This document shows positions 7,416 through 16,218 of a stretch of DNA of 64,000 nucleotides, one piece after another. Each line of letters starts with the position of its first letter. The stretch's first letter is position 1. Location of the stretch: contig JAFAFA010000011.1 of the NCBI GenBank assembly GCA_023423695.1, forward strand, positions 1 through 64,000, read 5' to 3'. Under the pieces are notes generated by a model. That model had not been told where the DNA came from. It searched no databases and saw only the letters and a program-made list of their open reading frames with translations. This DNA comes from Pseudomonadota bacterium. GTDB taxonomy: Bacteria; Pseudomonadota; Alphaproteobacteria; Azospirillales; Azospirillaceae. The position numbers and the translations under genes were made by a program.

Positions 7416-8348
7416 ATGAAGATTCTCGTCCTCGGTTCGGCGGCCGGAGGGGGCTTCCCGCAATGGAACTGCGCCTGCGAGGGATGCCGCCGCGCCCGCA
7501 CCGGCGACCCGGCGGCGAAGCCGCGCACCCAATCGTCGCTGGCGGTGACCGCCGATGGCGAGCGCTGGCTGCTGCTGAACGCCTCGCCCGACCTGGGTGC
7601 GCAGCTGCTCGCCAACCCGCAGCTTCACCCGAAGGGGGCACTGCGCGGCAACCCCATCGCCGCGGCCCTGCTGACCAACGCCGACATCGACCATGTCGCG
7701 GGTCTGCTGACCCTGCGCGAATCCCATCCCTTCGCCGTCTACGCCACGCCGCGCGTCCATGGCGTGCTGGCCGCCAACAGCGTCTTCAACGTGCTGAACC
7801 CGGAGTTCGTCGCCCGCCGGCCGATGGCGCTGGGCGAGCCGTTCCAGCCCGCCGGCGCCGACGGCCGCCCGCTGGGGCTGGAGGTGGAGGTCTTCGCCGT
7901 GCCGGGCAAGGTCGCGCTCTATCTGGAGGATGCCTCCGCCGGCCCCGGCTTCGGCTCCGTCGCCGAGGACACGGTGGCTCTGCGCATCCGCCCGACCGAC
8001 GGGTCCAGCGACGGCTTCTTCTACATCCCCGGCTGCGCCGGCATGCCGGGCTGGCTGGCCGACCGGCTGCACGGCGCGCCGCTGGTGCTGTTCGACGGCA
8101 CGACCTGGACCGATGACGAGATGATCCGCAGCGGCACCGGCGTGAAGACAGCGGCGCGCATGGGGCACATGCCGATGTCGGGGCCGGGGGGCAGCATGGC
8201 CGCCTTCGCGCCGCTGAACGTTGGCCGCAAGATCTACATCCACATCAACAACACGAACCCCGCCCTGCTGGAGGATTCGCCCGAACGGGCGGAAGCCGAG
8301 GCGGCCGGCTGGCGCATCGCCCATGACGGGCTGGAGCTGACCCTATGA
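7416..8348 (+). CDS. pqqB: PQQ biosynthesis protein PqqB
   Basis: PqqB is a metallo-beta-lactamase-fold protein that, in characterised systems, hydroxylates the diamino-acid intermediate in PQQ synthesis. The 310-aa product starts MKILVLGSAAGGGFPQWNC, the classic PqqB N-terminus. The CxxC-type zinc segment NCACEGCRRAR and NADIDHVAGLLTLRE are present. I chose ATG 7416 over GTG 7401 because it gives the family N-terminus. The stop overlaps the pqqC start by 4 bases, so translation is probably coupled. Confidence 0.96.
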   Translation: MKILVLGSAAGGGFPQWNCACEGCRRARTGDPAAKPRTQSSLAVTADGERWLLLNASPDLGAQLLANPQLHPKGALRGNPIAAALLTNADIDHVAGLLTLRESHPFAVYATPRVHGVLAANSVFNVLNPEFVARRPMALGEPFQPAGADGRPLGLEVEVFAVPGKVALYLEDASAGPGFGSVAEDTVALRIRPTDGSSDGFFYIPGCAGMPGWLADRLHGAPLVLFDGTTWTDDEMIRSGTGVKTAARMGHMPMSGPGGSMAAFAPLNVGRKIYIHINNTNPALLEDSPERAEAEAAGWRIAHDGLELTL

Positions 8349-9148
8349 CCGACCATGCAACTGCCCCCGCCGACGCCGCCCCGATGTCCCGTGAGGAGTT
8401 CCGCGCCGCCCTCCATGCCATCGGCGAGCGGCAGTATCACGACCTCCATCCCTTCCATCAGCTGCTGCACGGCGGCAAGCTGCAGAAGGGACAGATTCAG
8501 GCCTGGGCGTTGAACCGCTTCTATTATCAGGTGTCGATCCCGCGCAAGGATCTGACCATCATGTCCCGCATGGACGACCCGGCCCTGCGCCGCGCGTGGT
8601 TGCAGCGTGTGCTGGACCATGATGGGCTGACCCAGACCGGAGAGATCGACGAGACCAGGGTCGGCGGCATCGAGCGCTGGCTGCGGCTGACCGACGGGCT
8701 GGGGCTGGACCGCGATTACGTGAAGTCGCTGGAGGGCATCCTGCCCGCCACCCGCTTCGCGGTGGACGCCTACGTCCATTTCGTCCGCGATCATTCGCTG
8801 CTGGAAGCTGTGGCGTCCTCGCTGACCGAATTGTTCGCACCCTCGATCCACCGCGAACGCATCGCCGGCTTCGAGCGCAACTACGCCTTCGCCAACGACA
8901 GCACCCTGTCCTACTTCCGCAAGCGGCTGGACGAGGCGCCGCGCGATGTCGAGTTCGGGCTGGACTATGTGCTGACCAATGCCCATACAGCGGAACAACA
9001 GCGCCAGTGCCTGCGCGCGCTCCGTTTCAAGACGGAACTGCTGTGGGCGCAGCTTGACGCCCTGCACCACGCCTATGTCACCCCCAACCTGATCCCGCCC
9101 GGCGCCTTCGTGCCGGAGGACATGGAACCGACACGGTACAGCCGGTGA
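8345..9148 (+). CDS. pqqC: Pyrroloquinoline-quinone synthase PqqC
   Basis: PqqC catalyses the last step, ring closure and oxidation of the intermediate to PQQ by O2, without a metal cofactor. The 267-aa protein has the all-helical PqqC/TenA-like fold signature with RQYHDLHPFH, the segment RFYYQVSIPRKDLTIMSRM and DHSLLEAVASSLTELFAP. The length is slightly over the usual 250 aa because of a short N-terminal extension. It is overlapped at both ends by pqqB and pqqD. Confidence 0.96.
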   Translation: MTDHATAPADAAPMSREEFRAALHAIGERQYHDLHPFHQLLHGGKLQKGQIQAWALNRFYYQVSIPRKDLTIMSRMDDPALRRAWLQRVLDHDGLTQTGEIDETRVGGIERWLRLTDGLGLDRDYVKSLEGILPATRFAVDAYVHFVRDHSLLEAVASSLTELFAPSIHRERIAGFERNYAFANDSTLSYFRKRLDEAPRDVEFGLDYVLTNAHTAEQQRQCLRALRFKTELLWAQLDALHHAYVTPNLIPPGAFVPEDMEPTRYSR

Positions 9149-9441
9149 ACGCACTCACTCCCCATATCGGCGAAACCGACCGGCTGCGGCTGGCCCCCGG
9201 CGTCATGCTGCGCAACGACCGCCGCCGTGGCGAATGGATGCTGATGGCGCCCGAACGGCTCCTGGTGCTGGACGAGATGGCGTTGGCGGTGGTGCGCGCC
9301 TGCGTCGGGGCGGAGGTCGCCGACGTGGCCGCCGGCATCGACCGGCTGACGGCGGAGTACGACGCGCCCCGCGCGGAGGTCGCCGCCGACGTGCTGGAGA
9401 TGCTGACCGATCTGCGCAACAAGGGCTATGTCGTCACATGA
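9145..9441 (+). CDS. pqqD: PQQ peptide chaperone PqqD
   Basis: PqqD binds PqqA and presents it to the radical SAM enzyme PqqE. The 98-aa protein has the expected winged-helix-like sequence: LAPGVMLRNDRRRGEWMLMAPERLLVLDE, then a C-terminal LTDLRNKGYV. It starts with GTG inside the pqqC stop codon. In some organisms pqqC and pqqD are fused; here they are separate. Confidence 0.95.
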   Translation: MNALTPHIGETDRLRLAPGVMLRNDRRRGEWMLMAPERLLVLDEMALAVVRACVGAEVADVAAGIDRLTAEYDAPRAEVAADVLEMLTDLRNKGYVVT

Positions 9442-9463
9442 GGTGCCCCAGGAGGTGCGTCCA

Positions 9464-10582
9464 ATGAGCTGCGCCCTGCCCGCCTTCGCCGCCGCTTCGG
9501 CTGCCGAACCCGCTCCGCCCTTCGCCGTGCTGATGGAGCTGACGCACCGCTGCCCGCTGCGCTGCCCCTACTGCTCCAACCCGGTGGCGCTCGATGCCGC
9601 CAGCGCCGAGCTGGACACCGCCACCTGGAAGCGGGTGCTGGACGAGGCGGCCGATGTCGGCGCCCTCCAGGTCCATTTTTCCGGCGGCGAACCTTGCGTC
9701 CGCAAGGATCTGGAGGAACTTGTCGCGCACGCGACGGAGATCGGGCTCTACAGCAATCTGATCACCTCCGCCGTCCTGCTTGACCGGCCGCGGCTGGAAC
9801 GTCTGCAGCGCGCCGGGCTTCAGCATGTGCAGATCAGCCTGCAGGATTCGGAAGCGACCGGTGCCGACCGCGTCGGCGGTTTCAAGGGCGGTCATGCGAA
9901 GAAGCTGGAGGTGGCGCGCGCGGTGGTGGCGCAAGGCTTGGCGCTGACCATCAATGCGGTGCTGCATCGCCACAACATCGACCGGGTCAACGAAGTCATC
10001 GATCTGGCCATGAATCTCGGCGCCGGGCGGATCGAGATCGCCAACGTGCAGTATTACGGCTGGGCGCTCGCCAACCGGGCGGCGCTGATGCCGTCGCGCG
10101 AACAGTTGCTGGCGATGGACGCCGCGGTGCGGGCGCGCCTGCCGGAACTGGCCGGGCGGATCGTCGTCGATTACGTCGTGCCCGATTACTACGCCCGCCG
10201 GCCGAAAAGCTGCATGGGCGGCTGGGCCCGGCGCTTCATGAACGTCACGCCGCGCGGCCGCGTCCTGCCCTGTCACGCTGCCGAGACCATTCCGGGCATG
10301 GAGTTCGAGACGGTCCACGACCGCAGCCTGTCCGACATCTGGCGCGATGGCCCGGCCTTCGCCCGCTACCGCGGCACCGCCTGGATGCCGGAACCCTGCC
10401 AATCCTGCGACCACAAGGAAGAGGACTGGGGCGGTTGCCGCTGCCAGGCGCTGGCGCTGGCCGGAAGCGCGGACGCGACCGACCCGGTCTGCGAGCTGTC
10501 CCCGACCCATGCGGAAGTCGCCGTGCTGCGCGACCGCGACGCTGCGGCGCTGGGGACGGAGTGGCGGTACCGGGGGGTGTGA
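9464..10582 (+). CDS. pqqE: PqqA peptide cyclase, radical SAM protein PqqE
   Basis: PqqE forms the carbon-carbon bond between Glu and Tyr of PqqA using S-adenosylmethionine. The 372-aa protein has the radical SAM cluster C30-x3-C34-x2-C37 (THRCPLRCPYCSNP). The C-terminal SPASM region carries auxiliary cluster cysteines in CMGGW, PCHAAE, PCQSCDHKEEDWGGCRCQ and DPVCELSP. I prefer ATG 9464, which has AGGAGG at ideal spacing, over ATG 9428, which overlaps pqqD. It ends the pqq cluster; pqqF is not adjacent. A GC-rich repeat follows. Confidence 0.96.
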   Translation: MSCALPAFAAASAAEPAPPFAVLMELTHRCPLRCPYCSNPVALDAASAELDTATWKRVLDEAADVGALQVHFSGGEPCVRKDLEELVAHATEIGLYSNLITSAVLLDRPRLERLQRAGLQHVQISLQDSEATGADRVGGFKGGHAKKLEVARAVVAQGLALTINAVLHRHNIDRVNEVIDLAMNLGAGRIEIANVQYYGWALANRAALMPSREQLLAMDAAVRARLPELAGRIVVDYVVPDYYARRPKSCMGGWARRFMNVTPRGRVLPCHAAETIPGMEFETVHDRSLSDIWRDGPAFARYRGTAWMPEPCQSCDHKEEDWGGCRCQALALAGSADATDPVCELSPTHAEVAVLRDRDAAALGTEWRYRGV

Positions 10583-10600
10583 GAGGCTTCGGCTTCGAAT

Positions 10601-10706
10601 GCCCCCACCCTAACCCTCCCCCGCTGGGCGGGTGAGGGGACAAGTGAATATGCGGGAGAGCGGCGGCAGTCCCTCCCCCGCCCAGCGGGGGAGGTTAGGT
10701 GGGCGT
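10601..10706. repeat. GC-rich palindromic repeat, copy 2
   Basis: The left arm CCCACCCTAACCCTCCCCCG and right arm CGGGGGAGGTTAGGTGGGCG form a long inverted repeat enclosing about 60 bases. It lies between the convergent pqqE and the small minus-strand gene, where it could act as a bidirectional transcription stop. Confidence 0.8.
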
Positions 10707-10726
10707 CTGACTCTGCAAGATTCCCC

Positions 10727-10903
10727 TCACCCATCATGCCCCGACCCGCCCTTCTTGCCGCCGCCGTCCTGCTTGTTGACGGTGGCCCAGGCGCGCCGCT
10801 CGGCCTCGTCGTGGGAGACGCCGCGCTTCTCGTAGCCTTCCTCGATTTGCTCGGCCTTGCGCTTCTGCTTGTCGCTGTATTTGTCCTTGTCGCCCTGGGA
10901 CAT
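10727..10903 (-). CDS. Small highly charged conserved protein
   Basis: This 58-aa, Lys/Glu/Asp-rich protein reads MSQGDKDKYSDKQKRKAEQI at its start, continues EEGYEKRGVSHDEAERRAWATVNKQDGG and ends in a Gly/Lys tail. I recognise this as a widespread small proteobacterial protein of unknown function. It is preceded by a perfect AGGAGG eight bases before the ATG, which fixes the start and argues that it is real. It is divergent from the osmoprotectant importer; a stress role is only a guess from that neighbour. Confidence 0.8.
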   Translation of the reverse strand: MSQGDKDKYSDKQKRKAEQIEEGYEKRGVSHDEAERRAWATVNKQDGGGKKGGSGHDG

Positions 10904-11071
10904 CGGATCCTCCTGTCGCAATTTCCCGCTCAACACCATCGACTGACGGAAGGTTCCCTACCGGATTAGGCTGAATCTCATATCCGGGACCGGACAGTCG
11001 GAAAGCGCGTCTTGCCGCGAGCGCGGCCGTCACCCATCCTTTCCCCAAAGCTTACCGGGGGAGGATCAGGG

Positions 11072-12004
11072 GTGTTCACACTGTTCAACAGGGGCCGGGC
11101 CGTAATGGGCGCGGCGGCGCTGGCTCTGGGCCTGATCACCGGGGCGGCGCAGGCGGCGGATGCGGTCCGCGTCGGCTCCAAGCTGGATGCGGAAAGCGGG
11201 TTGCTCGGCACCATGATCCTGCAGATGCTGCAGGCCAACGGCATCCCGACAGAGAACAAGATCCAGCTCGGCCCGACCAAGATCGTGCGCGGCGCGCTGC
11301 TGTCGGGTGAGATCGACGTCTATCCCGAATACACCGGCAACGGTGCCTTCTTCTTCAACGTGGACAGCGATCCGGTCTGGAAGAATGCCGGCGCCGGCTA
11401 TGAGAAGGTCCGGCAGATGGACCAGGAGAAGAACAGCATCGTCTGGCTGAAGCCGGCCCCCGCCAACAACACCTGGGCGCTGGCGGTCCGCCGCGACGTG
11501 GCCGACGCCAACAAGCTGAAGACGATGGAGGATTTCGCCAAGTGGGTTTCCGGTGGCGGCAAGGCGAAGGTCGCCGCCTCGGCGGAGTTCGTGGAAAGTC
11601 CGGCTGCCCTGCCCTCCTTCCAGCAGACCTACGGCTTCGCACTAAAGCCCGACCAGATGCTGATCCTGGCTGGCGGCGACACCGCGGCGACGATCCGCGC
11701 AGCGGCGGAGCAGACCTCCGGCGTCAACACCGCCATGGTCTACGGCACCGACGGCGCCATCGCCGCGCTCGACCTTGTCGTGCTGGCCGACACCAAGGGC
11801 GCGCAGATGGTGTATGAGCCGGCGCCGACGGTCCGCGCCGCGGTGCTGACGGCAAATCCGAAGATCGCCGACCTGCTGAACCCGGTCTTCGCCAGCCTGG
11901 ACGCCGAGACGCTGCGGGGGCTGAACGCCAAGATCTCGGTCGACGGACAGGACCAGAAGCAAGTCGCCACCGATTACCTGAAGTCCAAGGGCTTCCTGAA
12001 GTAA
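11072..12004 (+). CDS. osmF: Osmoprotectant ABC importer, substrate-binding protein (OsmF/YehZ-like)
   Basis: This is a periplasmic binding protein of the glycine betaine/choline (OpuAC) type. The 310-aa precursor has a signal peptide (AVMGAAALALGLITGAAQAA) and mature motifs VGSKLDAESGLLGTMILQML and GALLSGEIDVYPEYTGNGAFF, typical of OsmF/YehZ. I chose GTG 11072 because GAGG lies just upstream; an ATG at 11105 is an alternative that would give a shorter signal peptide. It heads a four-gene set with two permeases and one ATPase. The E. coli relative imports glycine betaine with low affinity; the substrate here is inferred. Confidence 0.88.
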   Translation: MFTLFNRGRAVMGAAALALGLITGAAQAADAVRVGSKLDAESGLLGTMILQMLQANGIPTENKIQLGPTKIVRGALLSGEIDVYPEYTGNGAFFFNVDSDPVWKNAGAGYEKVRQMDQEKNSIVWLKPAPANNTWALAVRRDVADANKLKTMEDFAKWVSGGGKAKVAASAEFVESPAALPSFQQTYGFALKPDQMLILAGGDTAATIRAAAEQTSGVNTAMVYGTDGAIAALDLVVLADTKGAQMVYEPAPTVRAAVLTANPKIADLLNPVFASLDAETLRGLNAKISVDGQDQKQVATDYLKSKGFLK

Positions 12005-12013
12005 GCCGGTGAC

Positions 12014-13195
12014 GTGACCTTCCGGCTTCCCCTGTACAACCGCGTCGCCCTGCTGATGGCGCTCGCCGCCGCCGTTGCCGCCCTTGCGCTGCCCTTCCTG
12101 GGCTTCGCACCCAACCGGCTGCTGTCCGGCCGGCCAGTGCCGCTGTGGGCGGTGGTGCAGGGCTTGGGCGGCTTCGCCGTCCTGCCGGGGCTGGGGCTGC
12201 TGGCGACGCCGTTCCTGCGGCCGACGCGTGTCGGGCTCGGCCTGACCGTGGCGGCGGGAGGGCTGTTCGCGGCCGGACTGGTCTGGCTGGCGGGGCATCA
12301 CGCGGCGGTCCTCGCACAGGGGGCCTCCGCGGCGGCACGCACCTCCTTCGCGTCCGGCTTCTGGGTGATGGCGGCGGCGGGGCTGTTGACCGCGGTCGAT
12401 GCGGCGCGGCGGATGGGGCTTGGTGCCATTGGCCGCCTGGCTGTCGGCGGGGCCATCGCCGGGCTGGTGGCGCTGCAGCTGGCGACCGGCCATCTCGACG
12501 CCCTGTCGATCCTCAAGGAATACGCCAACCGCCGCGACGTCTTCGCCGACGCCGTGCTGCGCCACGCAACGCTGGTTGCCGCGGCGCTGGTGCCGACTCT
12601 GCTGGTCGGCGTTCCGCTGGGGGTTGCCGCGCATCGGATCCAGGCGGTCGGGCGCGCGGTGTTCCCGGTGCTGAACGTCGTGCAGACGGTGCCGTCCATC
12701 GCGCTGTTCGGGCTGCTGATGGCCCCGCTGGCGGCACTCGGCGCCCTGCTGCCGGGCTCGGGCATCAGCGGGGTCGGGCCGCTGCCGGCGGTGATCGCGC
12801 TGACCCTCTATTCCCTGCTACCCATCGTCCGCAACACCGCGGTCGGGCTGGACGGCGTGCCGGCCCCGGTGCAGGAGGCCGCGCGCGGCATGGGCCTGAC
12901 GCCGCGCCAGATCTTCCTGCGCGTCGACCTGCCGCTGGCCCTGCCGGTCTTCCTGTCGGGCCTGCGCATCACCGTGGTGCAGGCGGTCGGGTTGGCGGCG
13001 GTGGCGGCGCTGATCGGTGCCGGCGGCCTGGGCGCCATCATGTTCCAGGGGCTTTTCGCCAACGCGCTGGACCTCGTGCTGCTGGGGGCCGTTCCCGTCA
13101 TCCTGCTGGCGGTGGCGGCGGACGCCCTGCTGTCCGTCGGCATCGCCGCCGCCACCAGCCACATCGGCCTTTCGCCGGGAAGGAGTGCGCCATGA
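12014..13195 (+). CDS. yehY: Osmoprotectant ABC importer, permease (YehY-like)
   Basis: The 393-aa integral membrane protein has about four extra N-terminal membrane segments (residues 8-140). A BinPDT permease domain follows, with the coupling motif EAARGMGLTPRQIFLRVDLPLALP. That long N-terminal extension is characteristic of YehY. Translation starts at GTG shortly after osmF, and the stop overlaps the ATPase start by four bases. Confidence 0.88.
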   Translation: MTFRLPLYNRVALLMALAAAVAALALPFLGFAPNRLLSGRPVPLWAVVQGLGGFAVLPGLGLLATPFLRPTRVGLGLTVAAGGLFAAGLVWLAGHHAAVLAQGASAAARTSFASGFWVMAAAGLLTAVDAARRMGLGAIGRLAVGGAIAGLVALQLATGHLDALSILKEYANRRDVFADAVLRHATLVAAALVPTLLVGVPLGVAAHRIQAVGRAVFPVLNVVQTVPSIALFGLLMAPLAALGALLPGSGISGVGPLPAVIALTLYSLLPIVRNTAVGLDGVPAPVQEAARGMGLTPRQIFLRVDLPLALPVFLSGLRITVVQAVGLAAVAALIGAGGLGAIMFQGLFANALDLVLLGAVPVILLAVAADALLSVGIAAATSHIGLSPGRSAP

Positions 13196-14151
13196 TCGAA
13201 TTCGAGCGCGTGACCAAGCGCTTCGGCTCCTGGACGGCCGTCGACACCGTGTCCTTCACCGTGGCGGAGGGCGAGTTCCGCGTGCTGATCGGCCCGTCCG
13301 GCTCCGGAAAATCGACGGTGCTGCGCATGATCAACCGGCTGATCCCGGCGGATGAGGGCGCCATCCGCATCGATGGCGAGGACATCGCCTCACTGAGGCC
13401 GGAGGAGCTGCGCCGCCGCATGGGCTACGTCATCCAGTCGGTCGGCCTCTTCCCGCACTGGACGGTGGAGCGCAACATCGCCACCGTGCCGGCCTTGCTG
13501 GGCTGGCCCAAGGCCCGCATCCGCGACCGGGTGACCGAACTGCTGGAGTTGCTGAACCTCGACCCGCGGCGCTACCGCTCGGCCTACCCGCACCAGCTGT
13601 CGGGCGGGCAACAGCAGCGCGTCGGCGTCGCCCGCGCCCTGGCGGCGGAGCCGCGCATCCTGTTGATGGACGAGCCGTTCAGCGCGCTCGACCCAATCAC
13701 CCGTGCCAGCCTGCAGGCGGAGCTGTCGGCCATCCACCGCCGCACCGGCACCACCGTGGTCTTTGTCACCCACGACATGGACGAGGCCTTGCGGCTGGGC
13801 GACAGCATCGCGGTGATGGACCATGGCCGCCTCATCCAGTGCGCCACCCCGCTGGAGATCCTGACCCGCCCGGCCAGCCCGCTGGTGCGCGACCTGGTGG
13901 GTCGCGAGGAATGGGGGCTGAAGCGGCTCGCGGTGGAGACGGCCGGCGACCGCGCCCGTCCGCAGGAAAGCGTCGGCGGCGAACCGCTGCCGTCCGAAAC
14001 ACCGCTTCACCGCGCCCTGTCGGAAATGGTCTCCCGCGGTGCGGAGCGGCTTCCGGTGGTGGATGGCGACGGCCAGCCGGCCGGGGTGCTGCACCTGTCC
14101 GACCTTGTCCGCCCCATGTCCGATGGAACCCTGCCGGACCGTGCGGCATGA
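13192..14151 (+). CDS. yehX: Osmoprotectant ABC importer, ATPase (YehX-like)
   Basis: The 319-aa ABC ATPase shows Walker A GPSGSGKST (about residues 38-46), signature LSGGQQQRVGVARAL, Walker B ILLMDEPFSALD and the switch histidine in VTHDMDEAL. A C-terminal CBS-type region (SEMVSRGAERLPVVDGDGQPAGVLHLSDLV) is seen in betaine-type transporters and may sense ionic strength. GGAAGGAG precedes the ATG. It overlaps both flanking permease genes by four bases. Confidence 0.93.
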   Translation: MIEFERVTKRFGSWTAVDTVSFTVAEGEFRVLIGPSGSGKSTVLRMINRLIPADEGAIRIDGEDIASLRPEELRRRMGYVIQSVGLFPHWTVERNIATVPALLGWPKARIRDRVTELLELLNLDPRRYRSAYPHQLSGGQQQRVGVARALAAEPRILLMDEPFSALDPITRASLQAELSAIHRRTGTTVVFVTHDMDEALRLGDSIAVMDHGRLIQCATPLEILTRPASPLVRDLVGREEWGLKRLAVETAGDRARPQESVGGEPLPSETPLHRALSEMVSRGAERLPVVDGDGQPAGVLHLSDLVRPMSDGTLPDRAA

Positions 14152-14906
14152 CAGTCGCCGGCATGGCCCCGCGGGAGTTGTTGACCGACCGGCTGATGCT
14201 GGGGCTGGTGGCCCTGGTGGCGCTGGTGCTGGGCATGCCGTCGCTGAAGCCGCTGTTCGCCACGCTCTATCCCGGCCTCGACCGCCCGCTCTACGAGGCG
14301 GAAAGCTTCGTCAGTCTGACGCTGGACCATATGATGCTGGTCGGCCTCTCCAGCCTCGCGGCCATCCTGCTGGGCGGCGGGGCCGGCATCGCCGTCACGC
14401 GCCCCTGGGGGCGGGAGTTCCGCGGCCTGCTGGAAACCGTTGCCACCATGGGCCAGACCTTCCCGCCGGTGGCGGTGCTGGCGCTGGCCGTGCCGGTGAT
14501 GGGCTTCGGTCCCGAGCCGGCGCTGATCGCGCTGACGCTCTACGGCCTGTTGCCGGTGGTGGAGAACACGGTCGCCGGGCTGGACGGCGTCTCCCCCGCG
14601 GTGCTGGACTCCGCCCGCGGCCTCGGCATGGGACCGGCGGAGGTGCTGTTCAAGGTGGAACTGCCGCTGGCCGCCCCGGTGATCCTGGCCGGCGTGCGCA
14701 CCGCCGTCATCATCAATGTCGGCACCGCCGCCATCGCCTCCACCGTCGGGGCGAAGACCCTCGGCCTGCCCATCATCGTCGGGCTGAACGGATCCAACCA
14801 AGCCTACGTCATCCAGGGCGCTTTGATCGTTGCCGCGCTTGCGGTGGTGATCGATGCCGGGTTCGACCGGCTGGCCGGATGGCTGACGCGCTGGTCGCGG
14901 CGCTGA
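14148..14906 (+). CDS. yehW: Osmoprotectant ABC importer, second permease (YehW-like)
   Basis: The 252-aa membrane protein has about six membrane segments and the coupling motif DSARGLGMGPAEVLFKVELPLAAPV. It is the short partner permease of the YehYXW system. It starts inside the stop of the ATPase gene, so the four genes form one translationally coupled operon. Confidence 0.9.
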   Translation: MTVAGMAPRELLTDRLMLGLVALVALVLGMPSLKPLFATLYPGLDRPLYEAESFVSLTLDHMMLVGLSSLAAILLGGGAGIAVTRPWGREFRGLLETVATMGQTFPPVAVLALAVPVMGFGPEPALIALTLYGLLPVVENTVAGLDGVSPAVLDSARGLGMGPAEVLFKVELPLAAPVILAGVRTAVIINVGTAAIASTVGAKTLGLPIIVGLNGSNQAYVIQGALIVAALAVVIDAGFDRLAGWLTRWSRR

Positions 14907-14914
14907 GAAAAATC

Positions 14915-14937
14915 GATATAATTCAGATAATTATATC
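14915..14937. repeat. AT-rich inverted repeat after the osmoprotectant operon
   Basis: GATATAAT and ATTATATC (14915-14922 and 14930-14937) form a perfect 8-bp inverted repeat with a 7-base loop in a local AT-rich patch. It is too AT-rich for a normal terminator. It might be an operator or promoter element for the E1 genes about 310 bp downstream. Confidence 0.35.
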
Positions 14938-15058
14938 CACCGAGACACTTAATGATCTTTTAGCATTCCGGTAAGAAACAGTTAGTACCCGAAGTTCGAT
15001 TAGCATGCCTATGGTCGTTTCCGAACACGGACCGTTCGGAATGCAACATCGCCGCATG

Positions 15059-15183
15059 CCCCCTCCCTACCCCTCCCCCGCTTTGCGGGAGAGGGAACTC
15101 CGCCGCTCTCGGACATATCTCCCTCTCCCGCGATCGGACCGGCCTTCGGCCGGCCGAGAGCGGGGGAGGGTTGGGGAGGGGGC
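15059..15183. repeat. GC-rich palindromic repeat, copy 3
   Basis: The left arm CCCTCCCTACCCCTCCCCCG pairs with right arm CGGGGGAGGGTTGGGGAGGG. Inside are smaller palindromes, including GGCCTTCGGCC. It lies in the 339-bp spacer between the ABC operon and the E1 genes, where I see no gene. Confidence 0.8.
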
Positions 15184-15245
15184 ACCGGGATAAGGCAAAG
15201 AAGAAACCCCGCATCCGAACGGTCTCCGAATTCAGGGAGACCACC

Positions 15246-16202
15246 ATGAGCATTCATCCACTGGACCCCATCCAGGCCCTGGAACGCATGATGCTGATCC
15301 GGGCCTATGAAGAGACGCTGATCGACCTGCACGGCCGCGGACGCGCAGCCGGAACCTGCACCTCGGTGGGGCAGGAGGCGCCGGCCGTCGGCGTCGTGTC
15401 GGCATTGACCCCCGACGACCTGATCCTGACCAACCACCGCAGCGCCGGCCATCTGCTGGCCCGCGGCGCCGATCCCGGCCGCATGCTGGCGGAGGTGACG
15501 GGCAAGCGCGACGGCTATTGCGGCGGCAAGAGCGGGTCGCTGCACATCTCCGCCAAGGATCTCGGCGTCGTGCTGACCTCGACCATCGTCGGCGGCGAGC
15601 TGGCGCTGGCGACCGGCGTCGGGCTGTCGCGCACGATGCTGAACAAGCCGGGCATCGTCGCCTGCTTCTTCGGCGACGGCGCCGCCACCGAAGGGCGTTT
15701 CCAGGAATCGCTGAACCTCGCCGCGGTGTGGAAGCTGCCGATCCTCTATGTCTGCGAAAACAACCAGTGGCAGGCCTTCGTCCACCGCAAGGAAACCATG
15801 CTGGCCGACGGAATCGCCGGTCAGGCGGAGGCGCTGGGGGTGGAGAGCGCCGTGGTCGACGGCAACGACCCGCTGGCGATGTTCGATGCCGCCTGCGCCG
15901 CCATCGACACCATCCGCCGCACCGGCAAGCCTTTCCTGCTGGAAGCGATGACCTACCGCCTGCGCGGCCATTTCGAACCCGACGACCAAGCCTATGTCGA
16001 CCGGACCGAATTGGCCCATTGGCGGGAGCGCGACCCGATCCTGCGCCTTCGGGCAAAGCTGGAACGCGAAGGCCTCCTGAGCGCCGACGGCATCGCCGCC
16101 ATCGAATCCCGCGTCCGCGCGACGATGGAGGCCGCAACCGCCTTCGCCGACGCCAGCCCCTATCCGGGCCCCGACGCCTTGACCACCGACGTCTACGCCT
16201 GA
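15246..16202 (+). CDS. 2-oxoacid/acetoin dehydrogenase E1 component, alpha subunit
   Basis: This is a thiamine-pyrophosphate enzyme subunit of the PdhA/AcoA family. The 318-aa protein has the TPP/Mg motif GDGAATEGRFQESLNLAAVW ending in CENNQW, and the family segments TNHRSAGHLLARGAD and GGKSGSLH. Length and sequence style are closest to acetoin dehydrogenase alpha (AcoA) and related stand-alone E1 proteins. AGGGAGACCACC precedes the ATG. It is followed by the beta subunit and a cytochrome c, but no E2 or E3 gene is adjacent, so the true substrate and electron acceptor are uncertain. Confidence 0.85.
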   Translation: MSIHPLDPIQALERMMLIRAYEETLIDLHGRGRAAGTCTSVGQEAPAVGVVSALTPDDLILTNHRSAGHLLARGADPGRMLAEVTGKRDGYCGGKSGSLHISAKDLGVVLTSTIVGGELALATGVGLSRTMLNKPGIVACFFGDGAATEGRFQESLNLAAVWKLPILYVCENNQWQAFVHRKETMLADGIAGQAEALGVESAVVDGNDPLAMFDAACAAIDTIRRTGKPFLLEAMTYRLRGHFEPDDQAYVDRTELAHWRERDPILRLRAKLEREGLLSADGIAAIESRVRATMEAATAFADASPYPGPDALTTDVYA

Positions 16203-16218
16203 GCGGAGGCCAGCCACC

